Origin: Peromyscus leucopus
Lineage: Eukaryota > Chordata > Mammalia > Rodentia > Cricetidae
DNA length: 64,000 nt
Reading direction: 5' to 3'
Assembly: GCF_004664715.2 (NCBI RefSeq)
Contig: NC_051070.1
Span: 47,502,456-47,566,455, forward strand
A program made the translations under genes and the position numbers. The notes beneath the pieces are model-generated. The model did no database searches, was not told the DNA's origin, and saw nothing but the letters and a program-made list of their open reading frames with translations. Of the stretch, positions 29,281 through 41,535 are shown piece by piece; the first letter of the stretch is position 1, and each line of letters begins with the position of its first letter.

Positions 29281-29422
29281 GCTTTGTTTATCGTATATCT
29301 CACATGGCAGCATTTATTGTACACTCGTTTATCACCTGCCTCCTCCTAAGTATGAGGTAAAACTCAAATGGACAAGGACTTTGATGTATTCATTGTTACA
29401 TATACTGTGTCTACCACAGTAG

Positions 29423-29478
<56 letters not shown>

Positions 29479-30002
29479 GAAAGATAGACAGACAGACAGA
29501 TATTTAAAATGGATGCCTTAAAACTGGGATGCTATTTCAGGGATTTTCATTCTAAATACTTAAATTGATTTGAATCAAGATTAGAACCTTGTGAGAACCA
29601 AGTGACACACAGTTGGGTAATCGGCTGACCTGCATTCACTTCCTTTCCCTGGTACCTGTCAGTCACAGAGCCAAGCCATTAAGGAGATCACTGCATTAAG
29701 CTCTAATTCAGACCAGAAACCGTGACACTCCTGCTTCAGAACCAGATGGAAATGGTCCACACAAGAGGGAGGGCAGACTGAGTAGGAAAGAGAGCCTGTC
29801 ATGGTAAAAGTCAGGACCCCTGACCTCCAAACCGATCAAATGCTATTGGTAGCTGCAGTCTCAACGTCTTGTTGAAACAAGCAGGGACAACCGGACTCTG
29901 AAGACCTTCATTTATTCAAAGAGCAAGAGAGCAGAGTAGCGTGTTTGTCCAAGTCAGTTATCAATTACATTATACGCTAGACATCCATCTTTACATAGTG
30001 GC
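29281..30002. other. unassigned, with (TG)n and a short (AGAC)n
   Basis: TG run at about 29427-29475, then a few GACA units to 29500. The rest is unrecognised. Confidence 0.5.
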
Positions 30003-30122
30003 TGTGGTGGTTTGAATAAGAACGGCCCCTAGGCCGGTGCATCGGACTGCTTTGTCACTAGGGAGTGACACTATTTAAAAAGAGTAAAAGGGAGGTGTGG
30101 TCTTGTTAGAGTAGGTATGGCC

Positions 30123-30176
<54 letters not shown>

Positions 30177-30429
30177 TATGTTACTAGGGAGGTGGGACGG
30201 GGGGCTTTGGAGTTTCAAATGCCCATGCCAAGCCCAGAGTCTCTCCCTCTGCCCGTGGATCAGGATGTGGCCCTCAGTTACGGTTCAGTGCCATCTGTGC
30301 CACCATGCTTCCCGCCATGATGATAACAGACTGAACCTCTGAACTGTAAGCTCCCGTTGAACGCTTTCTTTTAGAAGAGTTGCCTTGGTCATGGTGTCTC
30401 TTCACAGCAACAGAAGAGTGACTGAGACA
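30003..30429 (+). repeat. MT-type MaLR LTR, sense
   Basis: It starts TGTGGTGGTTTGAATAAG and ends 'gactgagaca'. A TG run (30124-30174) has grown inside. 'ccgccatgatgataac' and 'catggtgtctcttcacagc' are diagnostic. Confidence 0.85.
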
Positions 30430-30632
30430 GCTATAATGTGATAAGGGCCTGATGCTGGCTGGGGTGGAAACTTATTGCTGAGAACTCCTTGAGAGATAAC
30501 TGGTTTGCTACCTTTAGGAATGAATATGTGGGTGCAAAGGATTTTCTGTGCAGTAGGAAGTTGAATAATGGCCCCCAAAGATGTCTTAGACACTGTGAAT
30601 GTTAACTTACATGTCCCTAGAGACTCTATAGG

Positions 30633-30984
30633 TGTCTTAGTTAGGATTTCTCTTGCTGTGAAGAAACATCATGACGACGGCAACTCTGATAAAGGAAAAC
30701 ATTTCATTGGGACTGCCTTACACTTTCAGAGGTTTAGTCCATCATTGCCCTGGCGAGAATTGATGGAGTGCAGGCAGACATGATGCTGAAGAAAGAGCTG
30801 AGAGGTCTACATCTCCTTGCTTTGCAGGCAGCAGAAGGAGACTGTGTGCCACACTGGGCATAGCTTGAGCACACGAGACCTCAAAGCCTGTCCCCACGGT
30901 GACACATGTCCTTTGACAAGGCCGCACTTACTCCGAGCATTCAAACATGGGTCTATGGGGGCCATGCCTATTTAAACCACCACA
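30633..30984 (-). repeat. MT-type MaLR LTR, antisense, nearly complete
   Basis: TGTCTTAGTTAGG ... AAACCACCACA. Flanks 'atagg' and 'atggg' fit a 5-bp duplication with one mismatch. Confidence 0.85.
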
Positions 30985-32120
30985 ATGGGTGAGATTCCAC
31001 TGGGGATTTAAATTTTCTTTATTATGAGAGCGATGTTGGGAGGGCGCATGTGTCACAGCATGCAGGTGGCGGTCGGAGGACAACTGGGTGGCGCTGGTCC
31101 TCTCCAGCCACCTTCATGTGGGTTCAGGGGAAGTCAAAGTCAGGTTGTCGTGTTGGCACAGCAAGGTCTTTCCCTGCTGAGCTGTGTGTGTCTGTGATCA
31201 GAATGACCTCTTGACACAGAGGAAGGGGCCACATGCTAAGGACCAAGAACAACACTACTGTCGGGTCCAAAAACAAACAAACAAACAAACAAACAAACAA
31301 ACAAACAAACAAACCCAGTTCTCCAAGCTCTGAAAGGCAGTCCAAATATCCAGAAATGAGCTCAACCAGGACTAGAGGAGGATTTCTGACAGTTAGATAA
31401 AAGTCAGCGTTCCTCAGGAACTTGTGAAGCCCGCTTCCATTTAGCAAAAGGAATAGTTTCCCTTATCGATTGCAAAAGGGACACGTGGCGCTCTAATGAA
31501 CGCAGACATGGTGCCTATCAGCATGTCCAGTCCACGCCATCCTCCAGGCTCCCCCAGTCCCTACTCACAAGCACTTGGTACACATTTCAAAGTCCGTGCT
31601 GGCATCCCTAGCCCTCCTCACCTCCTACTCTCCCCTCAACTCTCCCCAGCCGCTGGTCCTTGCCTGACCCCAGCCACTCACCATCCTCACACCCCAGCTA
31701 TTCTCACTACCCCTCTCTGTGCTTGTTTGTGGTCCTGCTCTTCCGTCTCACTATGCTTTGTCTCCTCCTTCCCTAGCACCGGCCACGTCTAGTCTGCTGG
31801 CCATGTTCAGTCTCCTTCTTTCTCTCTCGGGCCTGGACTTTTCCAGATGCCTCTAGCTGTTTTCTCTCTTATATCAATAATAAAAACCTTCCCCTTAACC
31901 ATATCATGGGCAGTCATGTCCTCAGTTTATACCACTATAAGCTAAAACCAACAAAGGTGGATTCTCTTCTCAGAGCCTCTAGAATGACCCAGACCTGCCA
32001 CATTGTCACTGTGGTTCAGTGAAGCTGGACTCAGATTTCTGATTTCCAGAACTGGAAGAGAATATGTTTCTACCGGCCTGGCCAAGACAAAATACATTGA
32101 AATGCAGTGGGTTCACAAAA
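30985..32120. other. mostly unassigned; (CAAA)n and one copy of a rodent repeat
   Basis: CAAA units at 31266-31315. About 31780-31940 ('tctgctggccatgttcagtc' to 'ataataaaaaccttcccc') is a paralogue of 32555-33250, the site hit by an LTR there. Confidence 0.55.
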
Positions 32121-32126
32121 TCCTTT

Positions 32127-32128
<2 letters not shown>

Positions 32129-32191
<63 letters not shown>

Positions 32192-32310
32192 TTGTAGTCC
32201 TAGCTGGTCTGAAACTCACTATGTATAACAGGCTGGCCTTTGAACTCAACACAGATCCTCAGGTGTCTGTCTCCCAAGTGCTGGGATTAAACATCATGAT
32301 GCCCAGCTTT
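32129..32310 (-). repeat. (TC)n then diverged antisense B1
   Basis: TC run 32129-32188, then 'gtctgaaactcactatgtat' to 'aagtgctgggattaaac'. Confidence 0.8.
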
Positions 32311-32625
32311 GTTTTTGTTTTTGTTTTGTTTGAGATAGGACCTCATGTAACACAGGTTGATATTGAACAAGCTATGTAGCTGAGGACTGTCGGATGCAAA
32401 GGAAACTCCAGTTCTCCAAATTCTGTCCATATATCTAGAAATGAGCTCAGCCTGGACTATAGGAGGATTCCTCTGCTGCCACTGAGATTCTCAACATGCT
32501 CCCTCTATTCTCTATCTCTGGTTATTCTCCCTTCCCCCACAGATAGCCCTGTCCAGTCCGCTGGCCATCTCCAGTCTACTTCTTTCTCTCTAGCTCTAGA
32601 CTCTTCTAGATGCCCTGGCTGTTCT

Positions 32626-33198
32626 TGTTGTGGCCACATCTCGAGACCCCTGAGCAAGACCACCACAGAACCGATATCCGATGCAAAACACCCAGGGGTT
32701 TATTGATAACAAGCAAGCTTGGGCTAGGTCCACGTCCAACACTCAACACAGCGGGTGGAGGAGGACGGCCCTGAGCTCTCAGGGTGAGGGGTTTTTAAAG
32801 GGAAAAAACTGCAGATTGGTACAAACCTTGGCATCATATGATTGGGTGAGGGTGTGTAACCTTTGAATTTAATGGTTGAAGGTTACAGTCATCATTTGGG
32901 GCAGGCCTGGACAGGTCCCAAGCTCTGTCCTTGAGCTGCCATGGGGGCTGGCTGGCCTCACACGTTCACACTGACCCATGCCCGTAGCTCTAAGTTGGTG
33001 AGGGGTCCCAGACAGTAAACAACTGGCTGAACCTTGAGCAGTCAGAGTACGTGCAGAAAGGGAGCTACTGCAAGGACTATGTCTTTTGTTCATGGCCCTC
33101 CCAGAAACTGCTTGATTAAGTCTCAGGAGAGTGAAACTGAGGCCTGATCTCTGAGAGAAGACTGAGCGGCCTGTCATGGTGTCTGCCTGGTCCTTTCA
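32626..33198 (-). mobile_element. solo LTR, class I type, 4-bp target duplication
   Basis: On the minus strand it starts TGAAAGGACCAGG and ends GTGGCCACAACA. TATA-like TTTAAAAACCCC and AATAAA in ATCAATAAACCCC are present. Flanks TTCT at 32622-32625 and 33199-33202. It interrupts a repeat whose uninterrupted paralogue is at about 31780-31940. Same family as 53623-54235. Confidence 0.88.
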
Positions 33199-33259
33199 TT
33201 CTCTTTCTCTCCTATCTGCAATAAAAGTCTTAACCATATCCTGGGGCTGTCACGTCAGC

Positions 33260-33715
33260 AGTTATAATTACTCTGTCCCCTCAGATACAAGAATCGCCTG
33301 GAATTCCTGACCCTCCTGCCTTTGCCTTCCAAAGGATTACAGGTATATCCTACATGCTTGGGGCACAGGAGAGAGAAGCAGTCTAGGCTGTCTCAGAGGT
33401 GGGAAGTGAGAGCGTATAAAGGGATTATAGCAGAGAGCATGGAGATGACACTGGCCTTATCCAGGGACAAATTGAAGGGGTTGAAGGTGATACGGAGGAG
33501 GTGATAGGAAGGTAAGAGCACCTGGTGGTGGAGGCGAGAGGGAGAACGGGCTACCAATGATGCTGGCGCTGACCTGGACATGAACAGCACAGTGGAAGGG
33601 GTAACTGTGGGTTGGAAATGAGGTTTGGGAGTCAGCAGTTAAAGAAAGGGTACAGTGAGTGGGAAGTTCAGAGCATTAAACAGCTCTACACTAGTCTAGG
33701 ATAGTCAAAAGAGAC
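33260..33715. other. unassigned sequence
   Basis: No repeat or exon recognised. Confidence 0.5.
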
Positions 33716-33718
33716 CCA

Positions 33719-34063
33719 TGTTATGATACAGTGTGCAAGAGGCCTTGGCGGATGGGGCCAAGGTTCCCTGGTGGGTGAGGGAGACACACTGTGGGTGGGG
33801 GTTGGAGAGAGAGACAGATAGAAAGAAAGAGAGGGAGAGAGAGAAGGAGAGAGAGAGAGAAGGAGAGAGAGACAGATAGAGAGAGAGAGAGAGAGACAGA
33901 TAGAAAGAGAAGGAGAGAGAGAGAAGGAGAGAGAGGAAGGCAGAGGTGCGTGAGGCGCCATGAAGAGAAAGAGGGAAAAGGAAGAAGAAAAAGGAGGGGG
34001 AGGATTTTTTTCTTACAGAGGCTTTTTATGTAAAAAGACATGGGGTGGTTCAAAATGCTAACA
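33719..34063 (-). mobile_element. IAP-like LTR, antisense, with purine-rich R-type repeat
   Basis: TGTTATGATACAG ... ATGCTAACA. The interior is a long AG-rich tract (CT-rich in LTR sense), as in the R region of IAP-like LTRs. Left and right ends match the block at 44155-47541. No exact target duplication found. Confidence 0.6.
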
Positions 34064-34182
34064 CCTTACTGTATAGTTGGATAGCATGGCTGTTATTCTC
34101 TTTTTGTTATATTGCTCAAGGGAAGGAATGCGTAATAAATGCAATTTGCAAACCCTAAAGATGCTAGTCTCTGTTCTTAAAA

Positions 34183-34366
34183 AATTATTTATATTTATTT
34201 TATGTGTATTGGTGTTTTGCCAGTACTTATGACTGTGTGAGGGTGTCGGATGCCCTGGAAGTGGAGTTATAGACAGTTGTGAGTTGCTATATGGGTCCTG
34301 GGAATTGAACCCGGGTCCTCTGGAAGGGCAGCCAGTGGTCTTAACCACTGAGTCATCCAGCCCCCA
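34183..34366 (-). repeat. B3 SINE, antisense, 20-bp target duplication
   Basis: Flanked by 'gctagtctctgttcttaaaa' at 34163-34182 and a copy with one change at 34367-34386. Confidence 0.92.
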
Positions 34367-34387
34367 GCTAGTCTTTGTTCTTAAAAG

Positions 34388-34585
34388 TTTTGTTTATTTA
34401 TGTGTATGGGTGTTTTGTCTGCACATACCTCTGTGCACCATGTGCATGCCTGGTGCCCAAGAAGAGGGCAGTTCCAGATCCCGTGGACCAGGTAGAGATG
34501 GTTGTGAGCCACCACATGGGTGCTGGCAATTGAATCTGGGCAAGAACAGCTAGTGTTCTTAATCACGGAGTCATCTCTCCATTGG
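34388..34585 (-). repeat. B3 SINE, antisense
   Basis: 'tgtgcaccatgtgcatgcct', 'gatggttgtgagccaccac' and 'gagtcatctctcca'. Confidence 0.85.
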
Positions 34586-34809
34586 AACACAGAGTCAGGC
34601 ATGTTTGAGTGGATCTGAGAGTCCTGTGGCCCTTGCAGTGGAAAGGGAAGGTGGAGGTTGGGGTCAGGCCCTTCCACGCCACCGCTTCCTGTTCTGCACG
34701 TTTTGAAGACTGAACTGAGTCCTGTAGTTGAAGAAACTCATTCACATTAAACAATCTCGCAGGAGTTTTACATATGGAAATCTAGAATGCTTTTTTGTTT
34801 ATGTTCAAC

Positions 34810-35000
34810 GGACAGTGTGGAAAAGACCAGACACAGTGGCTCAGACCTGTAATACCAGCAATTGGGAAGCTGAGGCAGGGGGATTGCCATAAGTTTTAGA
34901 CCAACCTGAGCTACATATTGTGAATTAGGCTGGCCTCAGACTCCAGACAATCCTCCTGTCTTAGCCTCTTGGAGGAATTTCAGGTGTGTGGCTGTATGGC
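34810..35000 (+). repeat. diverged B1-related SINE
   Basis: 'ccagacacagtggctcagac' with 'gggaagctgaggcaggggg' resembles an old 7SL-derived monomer. Confidence 0.55.
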
Positions 35001-35065
35001 AGACTGTCCAAAAGACTAAACAGAAGAAAGTACATGCACATGCAGCATATAGGTGTGTGTATATA

Positions 35066-35066
35066 T

Positions 35067-35107
<41 letters not shown>
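35066..35107. repeat. (CA)n microsatellite
   Basis: About 18 CA units. Confidence 0.95.
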
Positions 35108-35110
<3 letters not shown>

Positions 35111-36180
35111 TCCATAAACTGTAGGACTGCTGAACTACATCTTAAGCTTTTTTTCATCCAGATAAACCTCTCTGCCAACGCAGCAATCCAAATCAGACCA
35201 AATCAGACTGAATTCAAAAAAGCCCCGGTTTAATGGGTAAAGTTTTCCCGAGTGATTCTCCTCCGCTCCCCCAGAGAGGAGACAGGGACAAGAGACCAGA
35301 AAACCACGTGTCTGTTTTCTGGGATACAGCTTAAATACTCTGTGGGAGTGGTCTTGAACCTCTCTGGGGTTGGAGCTGTGTTTGACCGCTTTGAAGGGGC
35401 AGGTTTGGGGAAAGAGATGGGGGAGGGGAGTTGAGATGGATCTTCCACCAGAACATTCCAGAGTTTTTGAGTATATGGATGCCAGGGTGCCAGTGTTTGA
35501 GGTGGAGCTCCCACCCAAACATGAAGTATCCAACAAAGATTAAAACTAGCCTGTGAAGTCCTGGTTGCTGTGATATTTGGCTTGATGAAGTGTCTAGGTA
35601 ATGCTGACAATAAGCCTTTAACATTGCATGGCCTCGCTTTGTTTTCTAAATCCTTGGAAAACGGTAGAACTGTTTCTTGAGACAAATTCCGACTTCACTG
35701 CCTTAGCTGTCGCTGACTGCTTCTGTCAAGGTCACCTTCTAATAAACAGGTCCTCGTGATGCAGTTTACAGTCGGAAGTCATGTAGCCCCAGGACCGGTT
35801 TGCTTCGAATTCTCATATGTTTTCTTCGGTTACTCAGAATATTTCCCAAGGAAACCTGCATTCCATTTAACTTTCCTTTCCTGGAACTTGCTGTTTTCTC
35901 TGCACTGTTCTGGATTTTTCTGGAGTGGAGAAGTTTTAGTAGAAGGCTGTGTTTAAGGTCAGAGGCTAAACAGGCTGGATCCAGAAGAAAGCCGTTGGCA
36001 AAATCCCAGCTTCTTGGTTAAGCAGACATTACTGGGTAGCTGTTGTGTGCTCACTGATGCTGGGGTGGAGCATGAAGAACTAATATCAAGGACCTGGTGA
36101 CGAGATGAACACTCAGGTAGGCTGACTGTCGGCGGCATTAACCACCGAAATGACATCATCAGTCTAACCTGTTATGAAGT
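35108..36180. other. unassigned; possible antisense LTR
   Basis: 35150-35600 shares motifs with 39370-39540 (for example 'aatcagactgaattcaaaaa' against 'atcaagccgaattaaaaaa'). They may be related antisense LTRs; ends not found. Confidence 0.35.
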
Positions 36181-36905
36181 CAGTATTCTGGCTAGCTTTA
36201 TCTGAAAAGAGAGCTAGAGTTATCTGAAAAGAGAGAACCTCAATTGAGAAAAGGCTTCCATAAGATCTGGCTGTAGTGATTCCAACCCTCCTCCATCAAT
36301 CACTAATTAAGAAAATGCCCTACAGGCCTGCCTATAGCCCCATCTTATGGAGGCATTTTCTCAATGCAGGCTCCTTCCTCAGATGACTCCAGCTTGTGTC
36401 AAGTTGACACAAAACCAGCCAGTATAATGGAGGAGGTCCCGGTTCCTTGTGGGTGGTACTGGGCTGGTGGTCCTGGGTTCTATAAGAAAGCAGGCTGAGC
36501 AAGCCATGAGGAGCAAGCCAGTAAGCAGCACCCCTCCATGGCCTCTACATCAGCTCCTGCCTCCAGGTTCCTGCCCTGCTTGAGTTCCTGCCCTCACTGA
36601 TTTTGATGGTGAACTGTGATGTGGAAGTGCAAGCTGAATACACCCTTTCCTCTCCAAGTTGCTTTGAGTCATGGTGGTTTTTTTTTTTAAAGATTTTATT
36701 TATTTATTATGTATACAGTGTATCCCTGCAGGCCAGAAGAGGGCACCAGATCTCATTACGGATGGTTGTGAGCCACCATGTGGTTGCTGGGAATTGAACT
36801 CAGGACCTTTGGAAGAGCAGCCAATACTCTTAACCGCTGAGCCATCTCTCCAGCCTGAGTCATGGTGTTTCATCACAGCAATAGTAACCCTAACTGAGAC
36901 AGTCA
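36181..36905 (+). repeat. MaLR-like LTR with inverted internal duplication and a B2 insert
   Basis: Sense copy of the family at 20780. At 36277-36425 its own 5' portion is present in reverse orientation. At 36677-36855 an antisense B2 has inserted, flanked by the exact 12-bp repeat 'tgagtcatggtg' (36665-36676, 36856-36867). A 22-bp tandem ('ttatctgaaaagagagctag') lies at 36197-36235. Confidence 0.75.
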
Positions 36906-37035
36906 GATTTGCTAACTCATCACATACATGGTCTAAGGTAGACCTTAGTTTTACCTGCATTTCTTAGTGTACAAACCATTTGGTGAGGCTTTCTTGAGGA
37001 GGAGACAATCTGACCTTATAAAAGTAGAGAAATGA

Positions 37036-37215
37036 GGGGCTGGAGAGATGGCTCAGCCGTTAAGAGCACTGGCTGCTCTTCCAGAGGACCCGGGTTCAAT
37101 TCCTAGCACCCACATGGCAGCTCTCAAATGTCTGTAACTCCAGTTCTAGGCTACCTGACACCCTTATGCAGGCAAAATACCAATGCACATAAATTTTTAA
37201 AAAAAATGGAAAAGG
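37036..37215 (+). repeat. B3 SINE, sense, 13-bp target duplication
   Basis: Starts 'ggggctggagagatggctca'. Flanked by 'agtagagaaatga' at 37023-37035 and 37216-37228. Confidence 0.92.
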
Positions 37216-37359
37216 AGTAGAGAAATGATAGAAGAAAAGGGAGAGATGATGGCATGGACAAGGCACTGAGCTCCCAGATGGATTTATGGGACTGTGGGTA
37301 AATCATGTATTTGAATCTCTTCCAGACAGGCCAGCCGTACCTCTGTCCTCTTCCATCTT

Positions 37360-37450
37360 AAAATTATATATATATTTGTATGTATACACACAGACACAGA
37401 CACACACAGACACACACAGACACAGACACACACACACACACACACTCACA
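37360..37450. repeat. (AT)n and (CA/GACA)n simple repeats
   Basis: AT-rich run then CA/CAGACA units. Confidence 0.9.
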
Positions 37451-37569
37451 GTAGGGACTGAACCCAGAGCTTTGTGAATGCTAGACAATGCTCTACTACT
37501 GAGCTCCATCCCTCACCCCTAGACCTGTTGCTTTTAAATAGCAAATATGAAAGGGAATAGTTAAGGGAC

Positions 37570-37735
37570 TTCTTCATCATCACCATCGTTTGTTTTTGAT
37601 GCACTCTGAAGACCAGGCTAGCCTGGAACTCTCTATGTATCTCAGGCTGGCCTCAAACTTGCAGTGACCTTTCTGCTTCTGTTTCCCAAGTCCTATGGTT
37701 ATTGGTGTGAGGTGTGAGCCACCAAGTCTGCGAAA
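37570..37735 (-). repeat. diverged antisense B1-like SINE
   Basis: 'gaagaccaggctagcctgg' and 'ctcaggctggcctcaaac', with a decayed end. Confidence 0.6.
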
Positions 37736-38585
37736 GGCTTTACTTTTCGATGAAGCAGTTCCAAGCTCTCCAAAGGAAGGTCAGTTGCTTTCCCTTTCTG
37801 GTTAGATAAGGTCTCTGCTGTGCTGGAGCCTGGCAGGATGCCTGGGATAAAGGTCTGGGGCAAGCGTGGGGCACATTAGGAAAGCTGAAAGCCACAGGGA
37901 AGCTGATTTCAGCCCCCTTTCCGCTTTGCAGAGGAACTCCCCAGGGCTCACACCAGCAGTGACTCACACTCCCAGGCACCTCTGTGGACTCAGAGGCCCT
38001 ACTGAGCTTTGGTAGGTCTTCCATTATAACCAGGACATCAGCAGCTCTGAGTTTTTCAGGAAACTCATTTGGATCACCGTCTCTCACTCATGGCCTGATG
38101 GGATGGTTTTCTGTGGTTCAGCGAAATGTCTCTTAGCTTTGAGAAGGCTAGCAGAGAGCAGGCTGGGGCAGCAGCAGCAGCCAGTCCGTAGTGATGAGAC
38201 AGTACCCCACCCACCCCAGTAACCATAATACAACAATGAGGATGCCATTTGAGACTGAGCCTCATTGTACAGACAAGAGAACCCTGGATTCTTTTTACCC
38301 AGATCCACATTCCCACAACTTCACATGGTAGCACACGGGTCTATACAGAAACTTGATGCTTTCAAAAATCTACTGGATGTAGCTCATTGGCTGGGTACTT
38401 CCACAGCAACGGACATGTTGGTGGTTAGCTGCTAACCTAGAGAATTCAGTAATCTTATCTCCCATGTGCCCCCGCGCTACTGTTTGTCTTTTTCCTCTTT
38501 CCCATGTCATATTTTGTTTTTCTTTCTTGGAAGAAACAATAATATCCTCCCTGCAAAAGTTTGTCTTGTGTGTCTTGTCTTAGAC
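37736..38585. other. unassigned sequence
   Basis: A 115-residue minus frame at 37740-38087 (MRDGDPNEFPEKLRAADVLV...) has no family I recognise and no supporting splice context. Confidence 0.4.
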
Positions 38586-39165
38586 TGGGTGGTCTAAACA
38601 CAAAATTCTTATTTCTCCTATGTCGCTCTGGAGACTTGGAGTCCAAGATCAGAGTTCCAGCATCATTGGGTTCTCGATGAGGACCCACACCTTGGTTTAC
38701 AGATAGCTACTCTCTCCTCGACAGAAGCAGAAAAAGCAAGTTCTCTCCCGTTAGTTCTGATGATTCAGTCATGAGGGCTCCACCTGTCTTAGTCCAACAC
38801 TGCTGCTATAACAAAATAGCAGAGACTAATTATTTCACAGACAACACAAATTTATTTCTTAACATTAAAAGTCCAAGGACAAGGCACTGGCAGATTTCAT
38901 CAGACTCTTCTCTGCTGCATCCAATGGAGGAGATGGTTGCTGAGTCTCCATGTACCAGAAAAGAAGGAAGGGCAACAGGAAGTAGCCCACATCTTTTGGC
39001 TTCTGTTAGAAGAGCTCTAATTTCATCCTGAGGGCAGAGCATTCAGGATCCTAATCACATCCCCAAATGCCCCACCTCCCTATCCCATCACACTGGGGCT
39101 GAGGACTTCAACACAGGAATTTGAGAGGGACACAGACATCTCACTCACAGCAGTCCTTTGGTCTG
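38586..39165 (-). repeat. old LTR-like repeats (MaLR/ERVL type), antisense
   Basis: 'gctgctataacaaaatagca', 'acacaaatttatttcttaac' and 'ggggctgaggacttcaaca' resemble ancient mammalian MaLR/ERVL LTRs. A second related piece begins at about 38580. Family name uncertain. Confidence 0.4.
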
Positions 39166-39823
39166 TGATGTCTCGGCCATTCCTCCCCAGCTGTGAGCAC
39201 TCCCCATCACACTGGTTCACGCCCTCTCTGTTGGTCCTTCCTAAAAAGACCCCTAACTCATTGCTCCCCTCCTTACCCCTGGGGACTTTCACCCCCTGAG
39301 GACTTGGCGATTGCTGGTATGATGCTATCAGTGCTATGTTCTAATGCTTTTCTGTACCCCGATAATAGGGTACAGAATAATAATATACAGTAGGCCAGAT
39401 CAAGCCGAATTAAAAAAGTGTAACAACTTTTATTTGAACAAAGCAACTCCCAGTTGGGTTCTCCAGTCCCAGAGATCGAGGCCTGAAAAGTCACACGCCG
39501 GAACTAAAGCAGGGAGCGTATATAGCTTGTAGGCGAGGGGTGAGGATGTGTCCACCACAAGCTGGGTCTGTGCTCGTAGCTAGCATGCACTCAGTTGGTG
39601 ATTATTAAATGAATGAATAAATAAGTGAACAGAGTGAAAAATGAAATTGATTTTTTTTACAGCTCTATCTAAGATTCATGGCTCCACTAGGATGTTTCTG
39701 TTTCTTTTTTTTTTATTTTATAATTTAATTTAATTTTACATATCAGCCACGGATTCCCTTGTTCTCCCCCCCCCCTTTTCTGTTTCTATATGCCACTCTC
39801 CATACATTTTATTTTTCTTTTGC
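39166..39823. other. unassigned; possible antisense LTR and L1 scrap
   Basis: 39370-39540 includes 'acaacttttatttgaacaaa', which could be an LTR polyadenylation region in antisense. 39705-39780 looks like an L1 fragment. Confidence 0.35.
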
Positions 39824-39838
39824 TGCTCTTTCATTTTC

Positions 39839-40005
39839 TTTTCTTTCTTTCTTTTTTTTCTTTGAGACAGGGTTTCTCTGTGTAGCTTTTGGAGCCTGTC
39901 CTGGATCTCTCTCTGTAGACCAGGCTGGCCTCGAACTCACAGAGATCAGCCTGCCTCTGCCTCCCGAGTGCTGGAATTAAAGGCGTGCGCCACTACAGCC
40001 CAGCC
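39839..40005 (-). repeat. B1 SINE, antisense, 15-bp target duplication
   Basis: Well-preserved B1 of the 'gagcctgtcctggatctct' type. Flanked by 'tgctctttcattttc' at 39824-39838 and 40006-40020. Confidence 0.94.
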
Positions 40006-40052
40006 TGCTCTTTCATTTTCACTAAACCCCAAAGGACACAAGTCTCAAGACT

Positions 40053-40385
40053 TAGGGGTAGGGCTGAGGATGCAGGACAGTGGTCGAGTGCTGTCCTTGT
40101 GTGTACAAGGCCCTGGAGTCCAACTCAAGCACTGTGTAGAACAAACAGAAAGCGACAATCCCTGAGACCATACACCCATGGCTAGGAACCCAGTTCTACT
40201 CTCTGGAGCCAGGGATTGAGAGAGTCTAGATCCCCAAGGAGCTGAGTTTGTGAAGTGCAAATCAGATAAGATGAGAACTGGAAATACTATTGTGCTGGGC
40301 TATAGTGGCAGAGGGGCTGTCATAGCACGGGAAGGCCCTGGGTTCAACCCCCAGGACCAGAAAAGAGAAAAAAAAGCAGAAGTGC
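40053..40385 (+). repeat. two ID/B4-like SINE fragments
   Basis: 'gggctgaggatgcaggacag' with 'aaggccctggagtcc' (about 40057-40150), and 'gctgggctatagtggcag' with 'aaggccctgggttcaaccccc' plus A tail (40292-40378). Confidence 0.55.
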
Positions 40386-40846
40386 TACTGTCCTAGGTAG
40401 GAGAACATATGCTCCTCTAGGGGCTGACTACAGAGACACTACAGTGCAACGTGTGTTGTATTAATAAATTGTTCCGTGTTGCTTGAGCTCACCGAGAAGC
40501 TGGCTCTAGGAGTGTGGTTGTCCTTTACCTCTATTTTAGACCCTCAGATGTTTGTGTTGTCTGAGCATGGGCCACCCCCCAACTCCGTGACAGGGAAGAG
40601 AAAGCAGCCCAAGAATAGAAACGCTGTGTCCTTGGTAACAGTTGGGAGATGAACCACTTTCAACAGACGTGATTAGTGTTTATCTTATGATATAAAGATG
40701 TCTACAGTGGGCAAGAGAAGCCGTGGAAAGCTCATACACGGAGAGCAAGCTCAATCAGGAATTCCAACTGACTGCCTCAACTTCCCCAGACGGTTTCTGC
40801 TGGATGTTGTGAGTGCTCAGTTTGATGATACCCTCTCTCTGCTGTT
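40386..40846. other. unassigned sequence
   Basis: Nothing recognised; includes the insertion site of the next LTR. Confidence 0.5.
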
Positions 40847-40850
40847 ACTT

Positions 40851-41331
40851 TGTTGTAGGGTCCGAGAAGATCCCAACCAACCCAAACACACAGGAGCTCA
40901 TGCAGAGGAAGATCTTTTTTGAAAGGGCAGCTAAAACTGACCAGTCAGGCACAATGGTACAGTCCCCGGGGTCAGAATGTTACAGAGCTTTTAAGTCTGA
41001 AAACCACAAATATCTGTGCCAAGTTACAGTTATGTTTTCTCTACCACTCAGGATTCAGGGATAAGGGATTTTTCCTGGAAACATTTCTTTAGGGTACCCT
41101 TATCCTGTTCTCATTGGTTGGTTTGGCAGGGCAGCTTCCCTTCTCCCTCCTCCCCCCCCTTCATGTCTCAACTTGCCAACCAGGACATCAGTCACCCACA
41201 TACATGTCTCTGCCAACTAGGATATCAGTTACCCAGGGAGGTCTTGGGAACTTAAACTTTATCTGACCCCTATTCAAGATGGAAGTTTATTTCAAAATGG
41301 CTTCAGTTTGGTTCCTTCTTACAATCTTACA
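40851..41331 (-). mobile_element. solo LTR, class I type, 4-bp target duplication
   Basis: 481 bp, TGTAAGATTG ... GGACCCTACAACA on the minus strand, with a CCAATGAGAA motif. Exact flanks ACTT at 40847-40850 and 41332-41335. Confidence 0.82.
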
Positions 41332-41535
41332 ACTTGTTCTTGGGAGCCGTGCCAGCCCGGACACTCTGTTCTGTCCAGGATTCTCTCTATTGGAAACTTC
41401 AGTTAGCTGCCTTAAAGGAACTTCTCCAACCTGTAGATGAATTTCTAAACAGTCTTATTAATGGAAAACAAGGAGCCAGATACAGGGGTGAAAACCTGAG
41501 AGAGATCAGAGGCGTAGGAACAGCCACATGCTAAC
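41332..41535. other. unassigned sequence between two LTRs
   Basis: Right target repeat of the preceding LTR and about 200 bp of unrecognised sequence. Confidence 0.5.

Noticed and set aside
37740..38087. 115-residue minus-strand frame beginning MRDGDPNEFPEK
   Set aside because: It looks protein-like at first, but I recognise no family and see no splice sites or conservation evidence.
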